A stretch of 64,000 nucleotides of DNA from Prorocentrum cordatum (Eukaryota > Sar > Dinophyceae > Prorocentrales > Prorocentraceae): assembly GCA_963575745.1 (NCBI GenBank), contig CAUYUJ010012102.1, positions 338,878 through 402,877 on the forward strand, given 5' to 3'. Shown here piece by piece: positions 20,727 through 31,677 of this stretch; the stretch's first letter is position 1, and every line of letters begins with the position of its first letter. Below the pieces are notes generated by a model. That model did not search any database, was not told the origin of the DNA, and saw nothing but the letters and a program-made list of their open reading frames with translations. A program made the translations under genes and the position numbers.

Positions 20727-21924
20727 GATACGACAAAACGAGGGATGGGGCCTCTAAGAAATTGGCATTAGAGCAGCGGATCCTGGGGGAAGCGGGTCCC
20801 CTCAGTCAGTGTCGCAATGTTCGGGCCCCTGGGGCGGTCCATGGCTCTGCTGACAAACAAAAAACGGCTCCGGACGAAGAACTGGTCCCGAGAGAAAAGC
20901 CCCGGTAACGAGGATCAGGATCAGGTTCCCTCTGGACCTCCATCGTGGCGACAAAAAGGTTGGGGACTCGAGGACAAAAGATCGGCTACTGGCCAGGCCC
21001 CATACACCAATGCTCCAGTGCAACCGTGGAAACCTGGGCTGGGCTCGGCAGCGAGATGTTCCGGTCTGACGCAACCACTACCGAATTCTTTCTCGCGGCA
21101 GCTCAACACCGAGGAGAGCTAACATCCGCGCACGCCCGCGCGCGCGTCCGCCGCTGCGGCGGCCTACAACTACGCAGAATGCCGAGAACTCTGTTCACGA
21201 AGCGGCCGAGTACAGCCGCGATCGAGAAAGGGTCTTGGGTTTTGGAGGCCTTCACCTATCACATCTATCAAGGGAATTGCTTCCATGCTGGAAATCCGAC
21301 ACTCAAACGTCTGTCAATCAGCACTCGACACACGCCTACCACTTTCGCACGTGCTGGCCCACCGCAAACATTTTCCACTGTGGCTATTGTTACGATGGCG
21401 GCACACACAGGAACCCCGCCACCGTGCCGAGATACATCGAAGTGTAGGATGCCTAGGTCCGTCGAGGTCATTTCCGAAGCTGGGAAACATGGTACTACAC
21501 AAATGTTAGAAGCGGCGCCAGGATGCTAGAACTCCTGACTGCATAATCTATTATTGTTGGCTCTTTGTATGGAGGCATGTTGTACCCTGCTTAAGGCACA
21601 CGGGGACCTTATCAAAGCTCTCCTGGACGCCGTTTGGAACCCGTGGGATGCCTTCTGAGGCTCGTGAGGCTGCCGAGAACGCGCTGTGTCTACCGAGTGT
21701 TCTGACGCTGTCCTGAAGAGGCTCGTTAGATCCATCGTGGGGCCATCTGTGCGGATCCTGGTACAATCTCGGGGCCTCGTATCGCGGTCTTGTCAAACAC
21801 TCGGGGTTCTCGGGCCGGCTTGGGGGACTACAGGTATACCGGTGGTTTGTCGGGCCGTTGAGAGGGACTCTTGAAACTCTTCTGTTGGATCATCCGAACG
21901 ACTCCAAAAACAATGGAGCGGAGA
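20727..21924. other. No recognised gene
   Basis: Single-copy-looking DNA. Several 60-195 codon frames on both strands have no recognisable domains or splice signals that I can defend. Confidence 0.35.
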
Positions 21925-22410
21925 AACACGTGTGGCCCCAGTGGAGGGGCTGGCATGCCGCCCCCCCGTTGTCAATTTCGGAAAAACCCTCACACGCTTG
22001 TGCCGCAAAGGCAATTCCACCTATGGCCCCAAGGGAGAAGCTCGCATGCCTAACCCCGCAAGTTTCGGCGCAACCATTGCACGTACGCACTTACCCCATA
22101 GGGGCTCGGGCCCCAGTAGAAGAATTCGCACGCCGCTGCCCCCGCATGTGGGGACATCCTACAGGGATGCCGCCCCTGGCCCATTTCGGGACACTCCTCA
22201 CACGCTGCCTGCCCCACAAAGGTCCCCACCTCTGGCCCCAGTAGAGGACCTCGCATGCCGTCCCCCGCCCAGATAGACACACCGCTGCAACATGTCGCGC
22301 CCCACACTTGAGCTCCATCTCTGGCCCCAGCAGGGGGGCTTGCACGCCGCCTCGGTCCATTCTGGAGCACCTCTCACACCCGCGCCCCACGGGCTTCCAC
22401 ACATGACCCT
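21925..22410. repeat. ~90-bp GGCCCCAGTAG array
   Basis: Units carry a GGCCCCAGTAGAGGACCTCG box near 21929, 22022, 22107, 22231 and 22321, followed by CATGCCG, a CCCCGC segment and TCACACGCTTG. Spacing is 85-124 bp. Related to the arrays at 7180 and 7936. Confidence 0.75.
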
Positions 22411-22644
22411 AGAAGAGGAACGAACTCGGGCACCGCCCCCCCACCCATTTTGTCACGCCGCTCACACGGATCGCACCCCACGCGGAGCTCTAGGCGCCTC
22501 TGTGCGCCCGTTCCGCAGCTCTCAGCCCGCGCTGCCCTGCGCGCAGCATCGGAGGCAGGGGCCACGCACTGCGCCACACGCGACTGCCAACGGTCGGGCC
22601 CTTCGCCACGCTGATTGGTGATGTGTTCTGTGCTGGTTCTAGAC

Positions 22645-22819
22645 TCGGGGATGGACAGACCTCCCTTTAGTAAAACGTGGTTTAGTGAAAACGACCTGAG
22701 GCCCAGACCTGGCGGGCGCGCAGCCTGGAAAATAACGGCCACGGCGCCCTCTCGAAAACGGAAAACGGACAATTCACTAATCGACGTGTCACTGTTGGGG
22801 TTCTGTTCACCCCCGATAG
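22645..22819. mobile_element. GGTGGACAGACC MITE-like element, copy 3
   Basis: CTCGGGGATGGACAGACCTC at the left, TTCTGTTCACCCCCGATAG at the right, interior nearly identical to 9708-9880. GACTC occurs just outside or at both ends (22643-22647, 22820-22824) and may be a target duplication. Confidence 0.85.
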
Positions 22820-23217
22820 ACTCCGAGGCGTGGATTCTAATCTGGGGGGAATCGACCCCCGGCCTGCCCGATGCAAGAGCGCTGCAACATGACCATGCCA
22901 GCAGCTTGGGCGCTGCGGAGCCGCTTCCCCGCCCCGGGGCGCCCACAGTCTGGGCGCCGGCGCCGGAGCACACGCCGCGCTGGGGCGTGCGGCGGCGGCC
23001 GACCGCACAGCGCGGCGAGAAGCCCGCGCGGAGGCCGCCGAGCGGCCCCTCAGGCGCGGCCCTTGGCCATGCCCAGGTCGTGCAGCAGGAACTGCCACTG
23101 CCACCACAGCCACGACGCGCCGCGGCCTGCCCGCCCCCCCCCCCCCGCGCCGTGGGCCAGGCCATCGCGCAGACGCGCCCGCAGCTCTTTGCTTCTGGGG
23201 CATGGGCGTCAGGCACA
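22820..23217. other. Very GC-rich DNA, no gene seen
   Basis: Roughly 400 bp of Arg/Ala/Pro-coding-like sequence open in all frames because stops are rare. No specific coding evidence. Confidence 0.4.
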
Positions 23218-23282
23218 CTCACACGCACGCACACACGCACACACACACACACACGCACACGCACACACACTCACACACACAT
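23218..23282. repeat. (CA)n microsatellite
   Basis: CACACGCACACA-type repeat, about 65 bp. Confidence 0.95.
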
Positions 23283-23399
23283 ATTCGCAAGGCTGGCTGC
23301 ATCTGGAGTGGGCACGGGCGATCAATGAAGCTTCAGGAACACATACCTGTACGACCACCCTTCAGGTTATTGGGAGGTTCGGGGGGAAGAACCAACGTC

Positions 23400-23830
23400 T
23401 CACTCAATCGACCTCACTATCGATATCATTGTCGATCTCACGATCGATCTCACTACCGATCGCACTATCGATCTCACTGTTGATCTTACTATCGATCTTA
23501 CGCTTGGTCTCACTGTCGATCTCACTATTGATCCCACTATCGATCTCACTAACGATCTAACTATCGATCTCACTATCGATCGGGACACCATCGGGACACA
23601 ACGGCGGGACAACGCGGGACACAGCGGGACACAACTGTACGCCACGGGACACCGCGGACAACGCGGGACACAGCGGGACACAACTGTACACCACAAGACA
23701 CCGCGGGACACCACTGAGACAAGGCAGGACACCACGGGACACCACGGGACACCACGAGACACCACGGCGGGACCACCGTGTGACACCATCGGGACAAGGC
23801 GGGACACCACGGCGGGACAACCCCAGCCAC
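23400..23830. repeat. 12-mer ATCGATCTCACT array then GGGACACCAC array
   Basis: 23405-23582 is tandem ATCGATCTCACT with point changes, about 15 units. 23583-23830 switches to GGGACACAACGC/GGGACACCACG units of 9-13 bp. Minus-strand frames give Ser-Ile-Val-Arg and Val-Ser-Arg-Gly-Val repeats, which are artefacts. Confidence 0.9.
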
Positions 23831-24050
23831 CGCGCGCCTTCCGGAGGGCCAGACTTTTACATCCGAATCGCCCTGGCGACGGCGGGATCATTCCTCTCGC
23901 GCGCCCACGGCGAGACACCGCGGAACACCACCGGGACACCGCGAGACACCACGGCGAGACACCCCCAGCCACCGCGCGCCCACCGGAGGGCCAGACACTT
24001 GCATTCGAATCGCCCTAGCGACGGCGGGATCATTCCTCTCGCGCGCCCAC
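23807..24050. repeat. 102-bp direct duplication
   Basis: 23807-23908 and 23949-24050 are about 90% identical (CCCCAGCCACCGCGCGCC, CGGAGGGCCAGAC, CGGCGGGATCATTCCTCTCG). They are separated by 40 bp of CGAGACACC repeats. Confidence 0.85.
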
Positions 24051-25129
24051 GTAGCTTCGCCTCGCCCGCACGCACGACACGAACACGAAACCGAAACCAA
24101 TTTCCCGGTGATGAGCTCTCCTTTCCACTGCGATCTCATTCCCCAATGTCCGATTCCTTGCGACTCTGTGTCAGAAGCAAGAACGAGCAACATATTAAAC
24201 ATCCATGTTGTTCCGGGACTTGCTGTGGAATGCGGATAAACTTGCGGGAACTTGTTCGAAACCCCAGTACCGCCCGAGCTCCGCCCCTGCAATTCTCAAC
24301 GCCTCTTGGTCTGCATGCTCTCTCGTTGGCATCTCGCCCTTTCCGCTGCCCAACAGCCCCGCCGCCCCGCCCTCCACTCGAGCACACCCCTTGCTGGCCC
24401 TGCCCCGTACCCCCCCCCAGGGCAAACTCCTGTCCAGGAGATGCACACACACACACACAAGGTCGGTGATTGCGTACTCGAACCGCTGGCCCGAACAGAC
24501 GCCGCCCCACTCCCGCAGACATCCACGGGTCATCGCCTTCAACCGCTAAGCTCGCAGCTTACAGTCAACCAGTATAGGAAGGATGCGTGCGCGATAAGGA
24601 TGCAAGGGCATTGGAAGACCATTTCGAGGATGTTCGAGCGGGGCGCGGCCAGCGCAAGCGGCGAAGGATGGACCGAGGAGGCAAGGATGCAAGGGTACCC
24701 AGTGGGAAGGTTGCCCATCCTTACCATCATGGTTGACTGTATTTGATCGGGATAAAATTCTGCCACCCGATGGGGTCAGGTCAGGTAAGGTCGCGTTGCG
24801 CGCGATGGCCTTCGCAAGGTACAAGGAGGGAGAGAAAGCCTCGAGGCAAGCCGCTCTGGGTCTCCAAAGTCGGGCATCCTGGGCCAATGTCGGCTGACTT
24901 CGCGTCTCTCGCTCGGGGATGCCAGAAGCGCGACCGTCTCTGCACCCGTGGCATCGGAGGGAGGAAGGGGAGAGGACTGGAGGGAATTCGCGGGGGAAAC
25001 AACATGGAAACAACGAACTGTAGGGAGGCAGCAAACAAATGAGTGTGATACATCAATGCGTATTCAGATCTACATATACACGGCGAGAGATAGAGAGAAA
25101 AAACAAGAACACCAATAAGAGGGGGAGGG
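24051..25129. other. No recognised gene
   Basis: Unremarkable sequence with a short (CA)n at 24442-24459 and an AGGATGCAAGGG repeat pair near 24597 and 24682. No coding motif recognised. Confidence 0.4.
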
Positions 25130-25250
25130 ATAGACATCCACCACCAACAACCAAACAAGAGAGGGATATATAGACAACAACAACAACAACAACACCAATA
25201 ATAGCAACACCTTCAACAACAACGAAATCAACAACAACGGCGACGACATC
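25130..25250. repeat. (CAA)n-rich low-complexity tract
   Basis: ACAACAACAACAACAACAAC at 25170-25195 with decayed CAACAA flanks. Confidence 0.85.
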
Positions 25251-25641
25251 AACCTTAATGTGTGCGGCCACTAAGACGCGCGCGAGCGTGTCCCCAAAAA
25301 AACAAAGTGGGGATGCTCCCGTGCGCACTCGCACGCGCATACGCATGGCTCGGTTGTGCCCGAAGGATGAGCCCTTAATCGCCCCAGCCCCCCCTCAAAC
25401 GAGGGAGATGGCATGCTTCGCATCCACGGGCATCGTTCTGTGCGATCGGATTCTCGGGGTCTCGCCGCGACTGAGATCTCGCGCGTCTCTGCGCGTGCGG
25501 TTGGCCTCGGGGGGCAATCATCGAGCCCCCCGGCGTGATCGATAGCACCTGCAGCCCGAGGTCACTTCTGGAGGGGGGGACAGGACCGACCTACACCCCT
25601 CGTGATGTGTTAGCAACCCAGAATGAATCAACCAAATCCCG
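25251..25641. other. No recognised gene
   Basis: Short unique segment before the presumed 3' end of the LINE. Confidence 0.4.
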
Positions 25642-25644
25642 GGG

Positions 25645-25725
25645 GGAGGAGGAGGAGGAGGAGGAGGAGGAGGAGGAGGAGGAGGAGGAGGAGGGGGATG
25701 ATGATGATGATGATGGTGATGATGA
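25645..25725. repeat. (GGA)n(GAT)n at presumed LINE 3' end
   Basis: GGA units to about 25697, then GATGATGATGATGATGATGG. On the LINE strand this is a (CAT)n(TCC)n tail. A simple-repeat 3' tail would fit some LINE families, but chance adjacency is possible. Confidence 0.7.
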
Positions 25726-26033
25726 GAGGCCGCGGAGGCGCGGGTCTGCTCCCGGAGCCGAACGCCGCCGCGGTGGCGCCGCGGCCGGGCTCCGACGCCG
25801 CCGCCAGCGAAGGCAGCGGCGCTCCCTCTCAGAGGAGGAGGGAGACGTGGTCGCCGACGACGCTCGTCGGCTCGGAGGCGACCGCGTTGACCAGCAGGTC
25901 GGCGATCGCGCCGTGCAGCAGCCCCATCGAGTTCCCTAACTCAGCTGCACCTCTGAAAACTTCAGACCAGCGTGCCGTCGCCGATGTTGAGGAAGGGGTC
26001 CTCCTCGGCGTCGTCGAGGCTGGTCGCCATGGG

Positions 26034-26640
26034 CCTAACCCCTCGCCCTGCAGGGGAGTGCGGGCAACCTGCCCCTTCTTGATGCCTGGCAGGGGCGGTG
26101 ACTTCTCCATCCGTTGCGCTGTCCTGAGGCCTAACCCCTCGCCTCGCAATGGAGGAGACCGCCATGTGGGTCCCCACCACATCCTCAGGCCTAACCCTTC
26201 GCCCTGCAAGGGTCCTCGGGCGCTCGGCCCCTTCGTCGTGCTTCACAGGCCTACCCCCTCGCCTGGCAGGGGTTGTGACCTCGCCGTCCAGCACTTTGTT
26301 GTGAGGCCTATCCCCTCGCCTCGCAGGGGACTCCGCCGTGTGGACCTCCACCGCGTCCTCAGGCCTACCCCCTCGCCTGGCAAGGGAAAGATCCGTCACG
26401 TTGGCCATCGCCACCTCAGGCCTGCCCCTCGCCTGGCAGGGGCTCTGACCTCGCCGTCCAGCACACTGTTGCGAGGCCGAACCCCTCGCCTCGCAGGGGA
26501 AACCGCCGTGTTGACCTCCACCGCGTCATCACGCCTACCCCCTCGCCTGGCAGGGGAGCTGTCCGTCTCGTTGGCCATCGCCTCCTCAGGCCTACCCCCT
26601 CGCCTGGCAGGGGACATACGCACTGTGGTCTTGCCAGCAA
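26034..26640 (-). repeat. 57/60-bp coding tandem repeat in LINE C-terminus
   Basis: AGGCCTACCCCCTCGCCTGG-type boxes recur at 26127, 26187, 26247, 26304, 26361, 26418, 26474, 26531 and 26588, plus an irregular one at 26034. Spacings are 60, 60, 57, 57, 57, 56, 57 and 57. On the minus strand each gives a 19-20 residue unit with core SPARRGGRP. The ARR/GRP-rich basic core would suit nucleic-acid binding, which is inference. Each DNA unit also contains a small CCCCT...AGGGG hairpin. Confidence 0.85.
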
Positions 26641-27565
26641 TCCTGCGCCGCGGTCGAGAGCTTGCTGCCGAGGTCGCCGTCGTCGTAGCCTGGGGATGCT
26701 GCGCCGCAGCCCCCAGGACTTGCGATCTAACGCCAGCCGGTGGCGACGATTGAGCCTGGGGTGTCCGACTAGCAGCGCCCAGGACTTGCGTTCTAACGCC
26801 CTCCAAGCTCTCCATGATGCCGCTGTTGCCCAGCATGGTGTTCGCATCCTCGATATGGTGCTTCCTTGCCGCTTCCTTGGCGCGGATTCTCTCATGCAAC
26901 CTGGCCATGCGCTGCTCGGGGTCATATGGGCCGTCAGGTGCAGGTCGAGCGACTCGAGTCACCACCTTCTCAGGCTGCTGATGCCGTTGATCTCGATACT
27001 GCAGCGGCATGCTGGCGTCGATGTGCTTTGCCAGCTTCTTGTGCGGCCCTATGCCCTTCCGCAGGTTGCTGAGAACTTCAATCCCTGTGGTCGTCGGCCA
27101 GGTGCACTGCTCACGCAACTTGATAATCCTTCTCTGCTGCGCCCACGCTCCGCACTTGATGCACGCGAACACTGTCGCTTTGCATGTCATGTCGCTGAGG
27201 TCGCCTTTCTGGTTCACTGCCACCAACCTGTGCCCCAGTGTGTTAGCCATGTGTTCCTTGAGAAAGGACGGCGTCCCAGAGCACCCATTGAGCTGATCAT
27301 GCCCAGGCTGCCGTAGGCGTAGACAACGCGTGCACTGCTGACCGAGGTCCGTAGTCTGCCAGTCGTGCCAGTTGTCAGTCCTGATGCTCTTGATGCGCTT
27401 GTAGCCCGTGCTGTTCCTCTGCCACCGCTCATTTTCTTGGTCGAAAATGGGCATGATGTGCGCGATCAGCTTCGTGATGTCCTTACACATATGCTGGTGC
27501 TGGTCTAGCCGTTCACTAAGTTCATGAGATACTGCCTCATGCCGTCTAACCCCTTTCTGCCGCAT
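26396..27565 (-). pseudogene. LINE ORF2 C-terminal zinc finger and repeat domain
   Basis: 389 open codons in a frame offset by one from the upstream RNase H frame and overlapping it by 20 bp. Residues ~77-170 carry CTRC...C...H and C-x7-CIKCGAW...C clusters, typical of a terminal zinc finger in such LINEs. A basic/coiled segment follows (EQRMARLHERIRAKEAARKH, ~225-245), then a repeated VLGAA segment and the SPARRGGRP repeats from ~310. The offset can be one indel or the end of a separate ORF; I favour an indel in a decayed ORF2. Confidence 0.7.
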
Positions 27566-29375
27566 AGTGATCAGCGGCTACATTGCCCTCCGTTATGCGC
27601 TTGGTCTCGGCATCAAGGTTGGCGTAGTCCTCTCCAGATCTTTGAGCCTTGACATGTCTTACCGCTTTCACGTGGGCGAGCCCAGGCAGGCTCTGGGCGA
27701 AGCCGAAGACGCCGCCGTACCGCTGCGTGACCTGCACCTGCTGCTGAGCCGACTTGTTGAACTGGCTGACAGTCCCTCTGAAGTCCGCGTGCAGCGTGGT
27801 AGGTCGGTCAGCCGCCTGACACGAAAAGGCAAATCCGAGGTACTCGGCCATGGCCGAAGCTTGCGGCAGGCTGGCTGGCACTGTCGCGTACATCACTCGC
27901 AGCGCATCCGTGCCTTGGGGGTCGAGCAGCACCGTCGCCCACCCTGCCCGCTGCAGCTCCAGTAACACTGGTTTGGTGCACGATCCATCGATGGCGAACC
28001 CGATCTCTTCGGTATCTGACGGCACCGCATGCTGTACCATACCCTCAGGCCCTTCATCCACATCAAGACCGTCGATGGTGACCACGCAGGCTTGAGTACC
28101 TAGATCCATCCTCGGTAGCTCTTCATCATGAAAGGTGAAGCAACCTGTCACAAGCCGTCCACCCTCGCCATCATCACGCATGCGTTGTATGGCATGCTCC
28201 TCAACTTCTGCATCAGCTCGCGCAACGGCGACTTCAGGTAGCTGGCATTCCACCAGTCGGTGTAGTACCGTGTCGACTTCGCCGCACTTGCACTTGCCGT
28301 CAGCGATGTAGCCCCTGCTTCTTGCCCGCGAACGCGTCCAGATACCACCGCACGCGCAGCTCATGATGCAGAACTTCTGGTGGGTGTTGAACTTCCTGCT
28401 GTTCATCCTGATGTAGGGGGCCACGAAATCGAAGGAGACTCGCAGCGAGGGGTCGTCATACCATTTTGCACCCAGCGCCAGTTCATGCTGTCGATGAAGA
28501 CCCTGTGCCATCAGAGTCGCGAGCATGACGGGGGTGGTCTGGGTGATGTCCACGATGTCCCCGCGCTGATTCCTCCATTGGGTCCCATTGGCGACTTCCC
28601 AACCTGCCCTTTGGACGCACATATCTGCTCGTTGTAGTGGTCCTCGTGTTTGACTCCACTGCGTAAGTAACCCTGGTACCGTAACCGCGCTGTCCCGCCA
28701 CTGAGTCAGCTCGTTGAAGTCAACGGTGGCGGCCTGGGGGCAATGGTTGGCGATCCAGCACATGCGGCACCACTGGAGGGCAGGAGCCACCGCCTCGTGT
28801 ACCGCTGGATCTCCAAGTAGGACAAGCTTTGCCGACGCTGAAACTCCCCCATGGTAGGGTTTCCGCTGGCTCTGACAGGTCTTGCGGAACTTCACGAGCT
28901 CGCTGTCACTCACCCCACTGATCTCTACTCCACATGTGAGCGCAGGCTTAGCCCCCGTCCTGTAGATGCGGGATATACGCTCTGCCGCTTTCGTTGGGAT
29001 CGCTTTCCGAAATTTACTGAGCTTGCGGAGCCTCTGCTGGTGACGACGGGCTCTAGCTTTGCACTTCCCACGCGTGCCTCCTGCCCCGCGCCTCTTTCCC
29101 GCGGCGAAATCGGTGCCCAAGATAGATACTGTTGGCTTGACCGACTGCTGCTGGACTTTGAGGCCCTCTGCGATCCGTTTGCTGATGTCATCCGAGCTAC
29201 GCACAATGGCGAACTTGTCGTTGATGGTCGCCTGCAGCTTGCGCGCCACTTGCCGAAAGCCACGCCCTGCACAGATCGCCTTTTGGACCACCTCCTCTGT
29301 GGTGTCGCCCTCCACGCCGATGCCAGCGCCGTCGATGTAGGACGAGAAGGAGATGTAAGGCGTCGTACTCCTCAA
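27546..29375 (-). pseudogene. LINE ORF2: RT motif C, thumb, zinc knuckle, RNase H
   Basis: Longest intact stretch of ORF2 (609 codons). Residues ~10-17 contain SSYIDGAG, the RT motif C position where a YIDD/YADD tetrad is expected. The second Asp is Gly (codon GGC at 29328-29330). A thumb-like region follows, then CKCGEVDTVLHRLVEC (~360-376), the knuckle common after LINE RT domains. RNase H follows: AIDGSC (first Asp), a SAMAEY Glu, LHADF (Asp) and a GNVAADHYA Asp near the end. It normally removes RNA after target-primed synthesis. Confidence 0.85.
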
Positions 29376-29424
29376 CAGCGTGCGCCTTGATGACTATGTC
29401 TGCATATCCATCTCCCCCAGGGAG

Positions 29425-30087
29425 TCAATATGACGCATGCTGTGGCCGCAGACCATGGTGAGAACGTGCTCGAATGATCCGCGGACTTTGCCATTGGTTG
29501 AATATCAACTTGATGTGACCATCCTTCGCACCCAGACGGCATAGTTTGTCGCGGACCTGAGCCAGCTCGAGCGTCTCGTAGTACTTGCTGTAGTCAGCAA
29601 TGAGGGTCGCCGTGTGCCTGAAATTTGACACACGCGCTTCAGCCCTCGCCGACAGCTTCCAAACACGGTCGATCGCCGACCTGCCCGATGCCGCTCCCCA
29701 GTATCTTCTTGCCACGTGGTCTTGAAGTTCATAAAATTCAGCTCGCCCCGCACGCTGCCATACTCGATAACTTGACGAGTAGAGGATGATGAGGCGATGG
29801 CCACCTGCCGCTGTCGGTAGCATCGGCATGACCATCCACGTGAGCTGCTTGGGGCACAGTCCAATCCTTTCGCTGGATTCCCACAGCGCGCTGAGGGCCT
29901 CCAAGCCAGCGTCAGACAGGCGCTGATAGTGCGACGGGTGTATACCATCCAAGCTGCCAGACGTACGCGTTGAGAAGCTCGCTGATACTCTCCTTATTGC
30001 TGACGCCGTCACTCTCGGGAGACTGCTTCTGTTTGGCACCCATGCTGGTGGCGCTGTTGACGTCGATCGCCATAGTTGGATATGCAC
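29425..30087 (-). pseudogene. LINE ORF2: RT fingers and palm (motif A)
   Basis: Contains GSLDGIHPSHYQRLSDAG (RT entry region), MVMPMLPTAAGGHRLIILYSS (minus its last residue) typical of the finger block, an ASGRSAIDRVWK segment and IADYSKYYETLEL, which is motif A with its catalytic Asp. The frame then runs GLRPQHAS, stops, and continues PGGDGYADIVIKAHAVEEYD before a shift into the next block (~29375). The real start lies upstream in the 30009-30530 frame. Confidence 0.8.
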
Positions 30088-30530
30088 ATTTCAGCCTCTT
30101 CAACTATACGATGAAAATGAGATTGAAACTGGTCAGGTCGGCCACGTACGATCGTGGGCACCTGGACGTCCTGGTACTTCGTCACTCGGTGTAGCCGTCC
30201 AGCTCCATTCTCACTAGCTCCATCGCACCATTGCTTCCACCGCTGAGAGCTGTCGCGGTCCGCTGCTTGCTTAGCCCTGCCGATGTCCTCGGCCGCCACC
30301 TCGATCATGTTGATGAGGTCCTGCGCTGATGTTTTCGGTGCCGCTAGTGCCCGCCGAGCATGAGTCACTACTGCATCCAAGCGCTGGCTGACACCTTGCC
30401 CAGCGTAGTCGGTGGCGTCGAAATCATGGATCTCATCTTGCAGTTTGTTGCCATCGACCGCGGGCCGGTTGGACAGGAGCTTCGCTATCACTGAGAGCGC
30501 ATCCTCATACCACTTCCAGCCGTCAGCCAC
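30009..30530 (-). pseudogene. LINE ORF2: endonuclease-RT linker
   Basis: Helical, Ala/Gln/Asp-rich stretch (LINMIEVAAEDIGRAKQAAD) ending in GAGRLHRVTKYQDVQVPTI, the kind of linker found before the RT domain. Read with the preceding and following frames it is continuous in order, with frame changes near 30560 and 30050. Confidence 0.65.
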
Positions 30531-30586
30531 AGCCTGGATGCCTTCTGGGTCCGACCGTCATACATGTAGGAGACCCACTGTGGTCG

Positions 30587-31590
30587 TCAGTAACCGCCGT
30601 ATGAGTACGCCTGGATTGGGGTACCCGTGAGATGCCCAAGCCTGATAGCCGCCTGCGCAGCGAAGCGAGCCCACGCGGAGGACAGTGGTCGCCATACCGA
30701 TCCCACCGAGCCAGACAAGGCCATCTCCGCAGCACCCTCAGCGTACCTCCTCTCGAGCCCCCAGTCGTGCTCGTCCTGCAGCATGGGCCCCACCTGCTTG
30801 GTCACCTCGATCTTTCCCCCGCCCGCGTAGGTGAGGTACATCATCCACTTGCCCATCGTAGCAAGCTCCATGACCACTGGCCGATGTGACTTTATTGCCC
30901 ATTTCATGTCCACTTGCATGGCCTTGACGAGCCGCATGGCCCCCGAGGTGAGAGCGAAATAGTCAATCACTGAGTTGGCCGTCGCCGTCCTGCATGTGAT
31001 GGACTTAGGCACCAGCAGTGATATCTGGGCATGAACCGTGAACGATGATGCCTCGATCTCCGCCGCCGTCATGTTCTAGTCACCGCCTATGATGGTAATG
31101 GCACGTCTGCCCTGCCATCGCCAGCCCCACGTCCATGAGGATCTTGGCATTATTCAGGGACATTCCCTCGCCCGTGTGCAGGTATATGTTGAAGATGTTG
31201 ATCGGTGGCCATCCAGGAACTTCCACCACTGCATGTTGGGCACGATGCGGTACCAGCTCGCTGCCAAAAGATATCTGCTCGTTGACCGTGGATCTCCGTG
31301 CTGCGGGGCTCGTCGGAGGATAAGTCGGTCCTCGTAGCCCTATACCTTCACGCGCAAAGGTCGCCAGGCCTGCCGCGGGGAGCTTACCTGCCGTAGGGGC
31401 GCCTGGCACCACCATGACGTTCCACCTGTTGCTGGCGCACCAGGAGCTGAGGGCCTCGCACTCCCAGTCTGGTACCCTATCTCCTGCGCGAGCACGATGA
31501 GGGACTTGGTGCAGCTTAGCCTCTTTTTAAGCGTCTGCTTCCCTTGGTTCGAGTTGTGTATAGGTCTCGACGAAGTGGGACTCATTCACC
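30587..31590 (-). pseudogene. LINE ORF2: APE-type endonuclease
   Basis: Assembled from three frames. IVLAQEIGYQTG (31.5 kb) carries the metal-binding Glu after Gln. ALSSWCASNRWNVMVVPGAP and FNIYLHTGEGMS follow. ITIIGGD is then followed by TAG (31076-31078) and NMTAAE, so the conserved GGDWN motif has lost its Trp to a stop. Further on are SVIDYF and IKSHRPVV, the C-terminal Asp and His motifs. The domain nicks target DNA for target-primed reverse transcription. The stop and two frame changes make this copy non-functional. Confidence 0.85.
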
Positions 31591-31677
31591 TCGCTCGGCA
31601 CCGATGCCTCTGCCGAATCGCTCCGCCGATCGCTCAGCCCTGTCACGGCTGGCACCCGTCGCCCTTCACGCGCTCTG

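Noticed and set aside
22374-23270. 298-codon minus-strand frame
   Set aside because: Runs through a (CA)n and a MITE copy; Arg/Ala-rich because of GC content.
26034-26640. CRISPR-like array (short repeats with ~30-bp spacers)
   Set aside because: The spacers themselves recur, unit length is a multiple of three, and the units lie in frame inside a LINE protein in a eukaryotic context. No cas genes.
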